Assembly (NCBI GenBank): GCA_964428175.1
Contig: CAYRXM010000029.1
Location: forward strand, 1-39,123
Source: CAYRXM01 sp964428175
GTDB lineage: Bacteria > Chloroflexota > Anaerolineae > JAFGEY01
Length of the DNA: 39,123 bases
Direction: 5' to 3'
Under the pieces are notes generated by a model. The model was given only the letters and a program-made list of their open reading frames with translations. It was not told the origin of the DNA and searched no databases. Shown here in pieces: positions 15,425-22,454 of this stretch. Position 1 is the stretch's first letter. Each line of letters opens with the position of its first letter. Made by a program: the position numbers and the translations under genes.

Positions 15425-16156
15425 ATGAAACGCATCATTTCCTTTCTCAAACGCACTTTCAAAATCGGGCATGAACGCAAATTTACGCCCCCCAACGTGA
15501 GGCATATGCTGCTCGCCTGGTTTATCGCTTTTGTCCTGATATGCATTGTGCCCGCTCTTTTGCCCGAAATATTAAAACTCTTTGGCTCCCTTTTTATGTT
15601 CATCCCCACCAGACTGGGATTATTAGAACAAGTAAAGGTTGAGCAAGTTTTCGTTACACAGATTGAACCAACACCGATGAGCATTCGAGCGTCTAGGCCC
15701 GGCCGGTATCTGATGTATACAGATGATTGGGATTTACTCTCATATAATGATAGTGCAACCCAACCCTGGCTGCGCATCACTTCAGAAACAACCTGCAAGT
15801 TTATCGCAGTTTCTGTCATACATAGAGGATTGCGCCTTTACGATCCTGTTTTTGTATCAGGCAGACCGGTATTGTCATTTGAAATTGAAACGCCCGACGA
15901 CTACGAGTTCAGACCTCTGTTCGAACTTGCCAGCGCCATTCCAGTTTCGATCGTGCCAGATTACACGACCGGCAAGGAATTGACACTCTTTTTTGTCTAC
16001 CTCGCACAATATTCGCTCGTGATCATTCCGTTAACCATTATTTTTTACTGGCGGTATCGGGCTCGTGCCAACTTGCGTCGGGCTGAACAAGAACAAAAAC
16101 GAAAACAAAGCGATGCTTTTTGGGAATCAGAGATCAAGAGAGCGAAAAAAGGATAG
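15425..16156 (+). CDS. Low-GC hypothetical membrane protein
   Basis: The 243-residue product has an N-terminal basic segment, a strong membrane helix (about 26-50, LLAWFIAFVLICIVPALLPEIL), an extracytoplasmic-looking beta-rich middle (about 60-175) and a second helix near 190-212 (LAQYSLVIIPLTIIFYW), then a charged, Lys/Arg/Glu-rich tail. I recognise no family. Its base composition is clearly lower in GC than all neighbours (many AAA, TTT, ATT and TTA codons), which suggests recent acquisition. It starts two bases after the acetyltransferase stop with no clear ribosome site, so coupling is possible. The 3' end lies 44 bases before the GTG of the MATE gene. Confidence 0.65.
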   Translation: MKRIISFLKRTFKIGHERKFTPPNVRHMLLAWFIAFVLICIVPALLPEILKLFGSLFMFIPTRLGLLEQVKVEQVFVTQIEPTPMSIRASRPGRYLMYTDDWDLLSYNDSATQPWLRITSETTCKFIAVSVIHRGLRLYDPVFVSGRPVLSFEIETPDDYEFRPLFELASAIPVSIVPDYTTGKELTLFFVYLAQYSLVIIPLTIIFYWRYRARANLRRAEQEQKRKQSDAFWESEIKRAKKG

Positions 16157-16200
16157 CGCCAAGCGCGATCTTGGATCGAGCGTTATCAGGGAGTTCTTTT

Positions 16201-17568
16201 GTGACCGCTGTTCCCCAAACCATCGACCTCAGCCTCGACCGGCTCAACCGCACGCTGCTGCGGCTGGCCGTCCCCTCGGTTGTCGAGAGCCTGCTTTCCA
16301 CCCTGGTTTACTTTGCCGACACCATCCTGCTTGGCTGGATGGACGACCCGGTGGCGCTGGCGGCGGTGGGACTCAGTGCCACGCTGCTGTGGGCTGCCGA
16401 CGGGCTGTTTGAGGCCATCGCCGTCAGTGCGGCGGCCCTGGTGGCCCGCTTTTGGGGCCAGCGAGAGTTCGAGCGCGCGCGGCAGGTCGCCGGTCAGTCG
16501 CTGCTGCTGACGGTGATCGCCGCCGTGCTGCTGATGGTGCTGTTCATCCCGGCGGCGCGCCCCTTTTTGACCCTGATGAAGGGCGAAGCGGCGGTGGTCG
16601 ATCAAGGCGTGACGTACATCCGCATCATTCTGGCCGTCTCGCCGATCAGTTTTGCGCTCAGCATCGCCAATGGGCTGATGCGCGCCGCCGGTGACACGCG
16701 GCGGCCGCTGCTCACCTCCGGGTTGATGAATGTGGTCAAGGTGGCGGCGGCCTATGCCTTGATTTTTGGCCTGGGGCCGATCCCGCGCCTGGGGCTGGCC
16801 GGAGCGGCGCTTTCCACTGGCATCGCCCGTGCGTTTGGCGGCGTGCTGGCCCTGGCCCTGCTCTTTGCCCGCCGCTCGTCGATGGGGCTGCGCCTGGCTC
16901 ACCTGCGGCGCTGGGACTGGCCGCTGGTGCGGCGTATCTGGCGCATCTCGCTGCCCAACATCGGCGAGACGGTGGTTTCGCGGCTGGGCTTTATGCTTTA
17001 CACGCGCATTTTGGGCGAACTGGGTACCGTGGCTATCGCCGCTCACCAGGTGGCGCTGCGCGTCGAATCGCTGGGCTTTATGCCCGGCTGGGGCATGGCC
17101 GTCGCCGCTGCGGCGTTGGTGGGACAGGCGCTCGGCGCGCGCAAGCCGGACGTCGCCGAGCAGGGCATCCGCCGCGCGCTGTTGCTGACCAACCTGGCGA
17201 TGGTCCTCCTCGGCGGCGGATTTGTCGCTTTTGCGCCGGGAATCGTGCGCGTATTCGGGATCAAAAACGTCGAAATGGCCGCGCTGGCGGTGATGGCGGT
17301 GCGCATTTCGGCGTTGGAACTGTTTGGGCTGGGATCGGTGATGGTGCTGGGCGGCTGCCTGCGCGGCGCCGGCGACACGCGCACGCCGATGATCGTGGCG
17401 CTGGTCGGCTCGTTCCTGTTTCGCGTGCCGATCGTCTATCTGTTTGCGCTGGCCCTGCGCGGCGGATTGCGCGGCCTGTGGCTGGGTACGGCGGTCGACT
17501 GGAGCTTGCGCGCGCTGGTGATGTGCGTGCTCTACCTGCGCGGGCGCTGGAAGACGGTCGAGGTGTAA
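16201..17568 (+). CDS. MATE family efflux transporter
   Basis: A 455-residue membrane protein with about twelve hydrophobic helices in two similar halves. The halves begin with LNRTLLRLAVPSVVESLLSTLVYFADTILLG and with WDWPLVRRIWRISLPNIGETVVSRLGFML, the pattern of the MATE (NorM/DinF) fold. Such proteins export cationic drugs or metabolites with Na+ or H+ counterflow. The GTG start at 16201 is chosen for the GGGAG seven bases upstream and because the product then starts just before the first helix; a further open frame upstream overlaps the preceding gene and has no ribosome site. Substrate is unknown. Confidence 0.9.
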   Translation: MTAVPQTIDLSLDRLNRTLLRLAVPSVVESLLSTLVYFADTILLGWMDDPVALAAVGLSATLLWAADGLFEAIAVSAAALVARFWGQREFERARQVAGQSLLLTVIAAVLLMVLFIPAARPFLTLMKGEAAVVDQGVTYIRIILAVSPISFALSIANGLMRAAGDTRRPLLTSGLMNVVKVAAAYALIFGLGPIPRLGLAGAALSTGIARAFGGVLALALLFARRSSMGLRLAHLRRWDWPLVRRIWRISLPNIGETVVSRLGFMLYTRILGELGTVAIAAHQVALRVESLGFMPGWGMAVAAAALVGQALGARKPDVAEQGIRRALLLTNLAMVLLGGGFVAFAPGIVRVFGIKNVEMAALAVMAVRISALELFGLGSVMVLGGCLRGAGDTRTPMIVALVGSFLFRVPIVYLFALALRGGLRGLWLGTAVDWSLRALVMCVLYLRGRWKTVEV

Positions 17569-17589
17569 GAGGTCGGCTCAAGGGGTTTG

Positions 17590-17618
17590 TTGACGTTCTG
17601 TTCGGGGCATATTATAAT
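17590..17618 (+). promoter_or_regulatory. Promoter for the receiver-GAF gene
   Basis: TTGACG (17590-17595), 17 bases, TATAAT (17613-17618). It is one of the closest matches to sigma-70 consensus in the window. Confidence 0.8.
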
Positions 17619-17668
17619 AAATCATCTGATGTTGTTTGACAACGTGCAATGGGAGTATGGAGGCGACG

Positions 17669-18943
17669 GTGCCCGAACAAACCACACGCCGCGAGCAAAT
17701 TCTTGTCGTTGACGACAGCGAAGAAATCCGCGATGTGCTGCGCAACATGATCCTGGGGCCGCAGGGATTCGACGTGCTCACTGCACGCGACGGGCAGGAA
17801 GGACTGGAACTGGCCCTGGCGCAGCGTCCCGACCTGGTTTTGCTCGACGTGAATATGCCGCGAATGACCGGCCTGCAAGTGCTCGAAGAACTGCGCAAGG
17901 CCAATTACGAATACCCGGTGGTCATGATGACCTTTGAGGGGTCGGAAGAGATCGCCGTGCAGGCCTTCCGGCTGGGGGTGCGCGATTACCTGATCAAGCC
18001 GCTGGAAATTGGGCCGGTTTTGGCCGCCGTTGACCGTGTGCTGCAAGAGTCCAGGCTGCGGCGCGAACGTGAGGTTTTGTTGCAGAAACTGGAAGTGTCG
18101 AACCACCAGCTCAACCGCCGTGTTTCCGAGTTGAGCACATTGTACGCGCTCGGTCGCGCGCTGACTTCGGTGCTCGATCTGGACAAGTTGATCAACCGCG
18201 TGGTTGAGGCGGCGGTTTTCATGTGCCGCGCTGACGAATGCACGCTTTACCTGATCGACGAGGAAAGCGGCGAGGTGTTTATGACCGCTGCGCAAGGCGC
18301 AGGCGAAAAGCAAGCGCGCGGCTTTCGCTTGCGGGTCAGCGATGGTATGGTGATGCAGGTGGTGCGCACCGGCGAGCCGGTCGCTATTTCCGATCAGGCC
18401 GGCGGTGCGGAGCCGGGCCTCAAGATCAAGACCGGCTACCTGGTTCACTCGCTGCTCAACGTGCCGCTCAAAAGCAAGGTCAAGGTGATGGGCGTGTTGA
18501 GTGTGGCTAACCGCGTGCAGCGCAGGTATTTCACCCGCGAAGACCTCAACCGGCTTTATGCGCTGGCCAACTATGCCACCATTGCCATCGATAATGCGCG
18601 GCTTTACGAGCAGACCCGCAAGGTGGCCGCCGCCGAGATGCTCAACCGCACCGCGGTCACGGTTTCGCACTATGTCAATACGCCGTTGATGGCGCTCAGC
18701 GCGCGCGTCGACGGTCTGTTTTGCGCCGAACAAGACGGGCGGATTGTCGATGAGGACGCGCTGATCGCCGACGTGGCCCGTTTTACCCAGATGAAGGTCG
18801 AAGAGATCGCCTCGGTCATCTCGATTCTGCGCGACATCGCCTCGCCCAAGTTTGTGACCTACCTGGATGACATCCAGATGCTCGACATTGAGGCGCGGGT
18901 CAGGCAGCAGTTGGATTATATCAAAAAGAAATATGAGGCATAG
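17669..18943 (+). CDS. Receiver-GAF protein with histidine-box tail
   Basis: A 424-residue soluble signalling protein. An N-terminal receiver domain (about 9-120) has the acidic pair in ILVVDDSEEIRD, phospho-acceptor Asp60 in LLDVNMPRMTG and the KP motif in YLIKPLE. A coiled-coil joins it to a GAF domain (about 150-315, LYALGRALTSVLDLDKLINRV... NVPLKSKVKVMGVLSVANR). The C-terminal 100 residues contain TVSHYVNTPLMAL, which resembles the H-box of a histidine kinase dimerisation domain with His334, but no ATP-binding domain follows. GTG 17669 has GGAGG five bases upstream; ATG 17657 is a less likely start. It sits upstream of gyrA but is separated from it by a terminator. Confidence 0.8.
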   Translation: MPEQTTRREQILVVDDSEEIRDVLRNMILGPQGFDVLTARDGQEGLELALAQRPDLVLLDVNMPRMTGLQVLEELRKANYEYPVVMMTFEGSEEIAVQAFRLGVRDYLIKPLEIGPVLAAVDRVLQESRLRREREVLLQKLEVSNHQLNRRVSELSTLYALGRALTSVLDLDKLINRVVEAAVFMCRADECTLYLIDEESGEVFMTAAQGAGEKQARGFRLRVSDGMVMQVVRTGEPVAISDQAGGAEPGLKIKTGYLVHSLLNVPLKSKVKVMGVLSVANRVQRRYFTREDLNRLYALANYATIAIDNARLYEQTRKVAAAEMLNRTAVTVSHYVNTPLMALSARVDGLFCAEQDGRIVDEDALIADVARFTQMKVEEIASVISILRDIASPKFVTYLDDIQMLDIEARVRQQLDYIKKKYEA

Positions 18944-18954
18944 GTTTGGATTCT

Positions 18955-19005
18955 TACGAGTCGTCTCACAATACGAGTCGTCTCACAATACGAGTCGTCT
19001 CAAAA
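18955..19005. repeat. Three tandem 17-bp repeats
   Basis: Units TACGAGTCGTCTCACAA at 18955-18971, 18972-18988 and a third at 18989-19005 ending in AAAA instead of ACAA. Each unit contains a short inverted pair GAG-TCGT-CTC. They lie 11 bases after the receiver-GAF stop and immediately before its terminator. Confidence 0.9.
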
Positions 19006-19035
19006 CCTCAAGGGCGTCAGGACTTGGGGTTTTTT
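19006..19035 (+). terminator. Intrinsic terminator after the receiver-GAF gene
   Basis: Stem CCTCAAG (19006-19012) and CTTGGGG (19023-19029), with one G-T pair, a ten-base loop and a run of six T (19030-19035). Confidence 0.7.
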
Positions 19036-19071
19036 GTTGGCTGTTCTGCTTTGAAAACCGGCGGTTTGGGG

Positions 19072-19098
19072 TATAATAACGCTATTCTCTCCTGGAGG
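19072..19098 (+). promoter_or_regulatory. gyrA -10 element and ribosome site
   Basis: TATAAT at 19072-19077; the -35 region (TTTGAA or TTGAAA around 19050-19056) is at a shorter-than-ideal distance. GGAGG at 19094-19098 lies five bases before the TTG at 19104, which decides the gyrA start. Confidence 0.55.
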
Positions 19099-19103
19099 TC
19101 CTT

Positions 19104-21590
19104 TTGGAACGCGAAGCGATTCGACCGGTCAACATCGAAGAGGTGATGCGCACCTCGTATCTCGATTACGCCATGAGCGTGATCGTTGCCCGCGCCCTGC
19201 CCGATGCGCGCGACGGCCTCAAGCCGGTACACCGGCGCATCTTGTATGCCATGCACGACATGGGCCTGCGTCACAACACGCCCTACAAAAAGAGCGCGCG
19301 CATTGTCGGTGAGGTGCTGGGCAAGTACCACCCGCACGGTGACTCGGCGGTGTACGACGCGATGGCGCGCATGGCGCAGGATTTTTCGATGCGCTATATG
19401 CTCGTCGATGGGCAGGGCAACTTTGGCTCGATTGACGGCGATTCGCCGGCGGCGATGCGCTACACCGAAGCGCGCCTGGCTGCCATCGCCGACGAAATGC
19501 TGGCCGACATTCAAAAAAACACCGTCGAGTTTGTCGACAATTTCGACGGCTCGCTGCAAGAGCCGTCGGTGCTGCCGGCGCGGCTGCCCAACCTGCTGCT
19601 CAACGGATCGGCGGGCATCGCCGTGGGCATGGCCACCAACATCGCCCCGCACAACCTGGGCGAGGTGTGCAATGCAATCGTCTGTCTGATCGACCGCTAT
19701 GACCAGATCGACGAGGTGACGACCCAGGACCTGATGCAGTTCATCCAGGGACCAGATTTTCCCACCGGCGGGTTGATCGTCGGCGACGAGGGGATCAAGA
19801 ATGCCTACGCCAAGGGCAAAGGACGCATCGTGATGCGCGCCGTGACCCACATCGAAGAGATGCGCGGCAACCGCGAGCGCATTGTCGTCACCGAGCTGCC
19901 CTACCAGGTCAACAAGACGACGCTGCTGGAGCGTATCGCCGCGCTGGTGCGCGACGACAAAATTTCGGACATCAGCGACCTGCGCGACGAGTCCGACCGG
20001 CGCGGGATGAGTGTCGTGATCGAACTCAAGCGCGGCGCCGACGCGCGGGGCGTGCTCAACCAGTTGTTCAAATACACCCAGCTTCAGAGCACTTTTGGCT
20101 ACAACTGCCTGGCCCTGGTCGATGGCACGCCGCGCACCCTGTCGCTCAAACGCGCGCTGCAAATTTACATCGAACACCGCCGCGCGGTGATCGCGCGGCG
20201 CTCTGCGTTCGACCTGGAACGGGCGCAGGCGCGGGCGCACATCCTCGAAGGGCTGATCAAGGCGCTTGACGCCATCGACGCGGTCATCCAGACCATCCGC
20301 GAGAGCGAGGATGCCGAGACGGCGCGTGGGCGGCTGATCGAGCGCTTTGACCTGAGCGAGGTGCAGGCTCGGGCCATCCTCGACATGCAGCTCAGACGGT
20401 TGGCCAACCTGGAACGGCAAAAAATCCAGGACGAATACCTGGAGGTGATCCAGACCATCGCCTACCTGGAAGACCTGCTCGCCAACCCGCTCAAAATTCT
20501 ATACCTGATCCGCGAAGACGTGCAGCAGCTCGGTCAGAAATACGGCGACGCGCGGCGCACGCACATCGTCGGCGAGGCCGACGCCACCCTGTCGGCGCAG
20601 GACCTGGTGCCCGATGTGCCGGTGTTGATCTCGGTGACGCAGCGCGGCTATATCAAGCGCACGCCGGTGCGCGCTTACAAGCTCAACCAAAAGCAGAAAA
20701 AGAAAATGGTCGGCGTGCCGGGGATGGAAACGCGCGAGGAAGATTCGGTGCGCTACCTGTTTGCTGCCGGTTCGCGCGACGACCTGCTCTTGTTCACCAA
20801 CCTGGGCAAGGTATACCGGGAAAGGGTCTACCAGGTGCCGGAGCGCGAGCGCGCCGCCAGGGGTATCCCGCTGACCAACCTGCTGCACCTCGGCGAGGGC
20901 GAGCGAGTGACGGCAGTGCTGCCCGTCGCCGATTTCGGACAGGACCGGTATCTGACCATGTTCACAGTGCAGGGCCGGGTCAAGCGCGTGCCGCTGGGAG
21001 AGTTTGAAACCGTCCGCGCCAACGGGTTGATCGCTTTTCGCCTGGAAAACGGCGACGAGTTGGGCTGGGTGCGGCTGACCGGCGGAAATGACGAGTTGAT
21101 TCTGATCACGGCCGGGGGCAAGGCGCTGCGCTTTGGCGAAGACCAGGTGCGCCCGCAGGGCCGCGACGCGGCGGGAATGGGCGGCATCAACCTGGCAACC
21201 GCGTCAGCAGATGCACCCGCTGACGCAGTTGCGGCGGCAGATGTAGTTGAACCGGGTGGGGAGTTGCTCGTCGCTACACAGAATGGCTTTGCCAAGCGCA
21301 CCACACTCGACGAGTATCCGCTCAAGGGGCGCAACACCGGCGGGGTGATCACCCTGCACGAGCGCTACCGCACCCTCACCGGCCCGGTGGTCGCCGCACT
21401 GGTCGTCCAGCCGGAGGATGGCGTGACCCTGATCACCGCCAACGGGATGGCCCTGCCCACCGGCGTGGAGCAAATTCCCCAGCTCTCGCGCACCGCGCGC
21501 GGCGAAATCGTGATGAACATCTACAAGGGGGATCGCCTCAGTGCCGTCGCCCGCATCGTGCCCGAGACCAATCAAGAGGATGAGGAGTAA
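19104..21590 (+). CDS. gyrA: DNA gyrase subunit A (type IIA topoisomerase)
   Basis: An 828-residue type IIA topoisomerase A subunit that cuts and rejoins DNA. The N-terminus (YLDYAMSVIVARALPDARDGLKPVHRRILYAM), the KSARIVGEVLGKYHPHGDSAVYD motif, catalytic Tyr120 in AMRYTEARL and the coiled-coil tower are all clear. The C-terminal domain has the repeated blades of a beta-pinwheel (GYIKR, GKVYRE, GRVKRV, GKALRF, GFAKRT). The GyrA box, consensus QRRGGKG, falls at residues 529-537, where the sequence reads QKQKKKMVG; this raises the question whether it acts as GyrA or ParC. TTG start with GGAGG. A hairpin-encoded Ala/Asp-rich insert lies in the pinwheel. Confidence 0.92.
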   Translation: MEREAIRPVNIEEVMRTSYLDYAMSVIVARALPDARDGLKPVHRRILYAMHDMGLRHNTPYKKSARIVGEVLGKYHPHGDSAVYDAMARMAQDFSMRYMLVDGQGNFGSIDGDSPAAMRYTEARLAAIADEMLADIQKNTVEFVDNFDGSLQEPSVLPARLPNLLLNGSAGIAVGMATNIAPHNLGEVCNAIVCLIDRYDQIDEVTTQDLMQFIQGPDFPTGGLIVGDEGIKNAYAKGKGRIVMRAVTHIEEMRGNRERIVVTELPYQVNKTTLLERIAALVRDDKISDISDLRDESDRRGMSVVIELKRGADARGVLNQLFKYTQLQSTFGYNCLALVDGTPRTLSLKRALQIYIEHRRAVIARRSAFDLERAQARAHILEGLIKALDAIDAVIQTIRESEDAETARGRLIERFDLSEVQARAILDMQLRRLANLERQKIQDEYLEVIQTIAYLEDLLANPLKILYLIREDVQQLGQKYGDARRTHIVGEADATLSAQDLVPDVPVLISVTQRGYIKRTPVRAYKLNQKQKKKMVGVPGMETREEDSVRYLFAAGSRDDLLLFTNLGKVYRERVYQVPERERAARGIPLTNLLHLGEGERVTAVLPVADFGQDRYLTMFTVQGRVKRVPLGEFETVRANGLIAFRLENGDELGWVRLTGGNDELILITAGGKALRFGEDQVRPQGRDAAGMGGINLATASADAPADAVAAADVVEPGGELLVATQNGFAKRTTLDEYPLKGRNTGGVITLHERYRTLTGPVVAALVVQPEDGVTLITANGMALPTGVEQIPQLSRTARGEIVMNIYKGDRLSAVARIVPETNQEDEE
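21196..21231. repeat. Inverted repeat inside the gyrA 3' half
   Basis: Arms of 13 bases with one mismatch (21196-21208 and 21219-21231; core GCGTCAGC/GCTGACGC) around a ten-base loop, inside a stretch coding for an Ala/Asp-rich segment that looks like an insertion between two pinwheel blades. Confidence 0.5.
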
Positions 21591-21596
21591 ACGTTC

Positions 21597-22382
21597 ATGC
21601 AGTTTTATTTCATTCGCCACGGACAGTCTCAAAACAATGTCAGTTGGGACATCCATGGCGACAATTATCCCCGCGTCCAAGACCCCGAACTGACCGAGGT
21701 CGGTCACCAGCAGGCCCGGCTGGTGGCGCAGTTTCTGGCCTGCCCGGACGTATCAAATCCTGACGGTGAGGGGCAGGCCCAGGATTCGGGCAACTCGCAC
21801 GAGGTGCTTCACTCGGCGACGCATCCAATGGCTTTGACCAGTCCCAGGAACCTGGGCCGCTTTGGCATCACCCATCTCTACACCAGCCTGATGGTGCGCG
21901 CCGTCCAGACCGGCAGTCCAATCGCCGAGGCGCTGGGGCTGCCGCTGATGGCCTGGCCTGACTTGCACGAAACCGGCGGCATCTTTCTGGCTGATCCTGA
22001 GACCGGCGAAAAGCAGGGTCTGCCGGGCCACAACCGGGCCTATTTCGAGCGCCATTTTCCTCACCTGCTGCTCCCCGACGACCTGGGCGAGCAGGGCTGG
22101 TGGAACCGCCCTTTTGAAGACTATGATCAGCGTCCGCTGCGCGCCGGGCGCTTTGTCCAGAATTTGCTGACCCGTCACGGCGGCGCCGACGACCGCGTGG
22201 CCGTGGTCAGCCACGGCGCGTTTTACAACTATATGATGTGGACCATCCTCGGCTTGCAACGTGAGTGCGGCATCTGGTTTGCGATGAACAATACGGCCAT
22301 CACCCGCATCGACTTTGTCGAGGAGGTGCGCATCGACTATACCAACCGCACCGATTTTCTTCCGGCGGCATTGTTGACCTGA
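21597..22382 (+). CDS. Histidine phosphatase superfamily protein
   Basis: The 261-residue product begins FYFIRHGQSQNN, the phosphoglycerate mutase/acid phosphatase signature with the catalytic RHG at 7-9. It retains the second Arg in SLMVRAVQTGSPIAEAL, an acid residue in DLHETGG and the second catalytic His in VAVVSHGAFYNYMMW. Family members remove phosphate from sugars, nucleotides or proteins; the substrate is not visible. A stretch of about 40 residues after QFLACPDVS (rich in Gly, Ser, His) is an insertion relative to compact members. GAGGAG lies nine bases before the ATG and six bases separate it from gyrA, so the two may be cotranscribed. Confidence 0.85.
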   Translation: MQFYFIRHGQSQNNVSWDIHGDNYPRVQDPELTEVGHQQARLVAQFLACPDVSNPDGEGQAQDSGNSHEVLHSATHPMALTSPRNLGRFGITHLYTSLMVRAVQTGSPIAEALGLPLMAWPDLHETGGIFLADPETGEKQGLPGHNRAYFERHFPHLLLPDDLGEQGWWNRPFEDYDQRPLRAGRFVQNLLTRHGGADDRVAVVSHGAFYNYMMWTILGLQRECGIWFAMNNTAITRIDFVEEVRIDYTNRTDFLPAALLT

Positions 22383-22454
22383 TCTGGCAACTTGAAGCCG
22401 TGTTGTGCGTATGAATGATAATTGTTTTTGATCTGTGCAAGGTGAGGCAAACCG

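Noticed and set aside
18955..19005. CRISPR array
   Set aside because: The 17-bp units are directly adjacent without spacers, only three copies exist, and no cas gene is near.
22392..22422. Promoter before the Ser/Thr kinase (TTGAAG and GATAAT)
   Set aside because: The spacer is 19 bases and both hexamers deviate, so I do not call it; cotranscription with gyrA is as likely.
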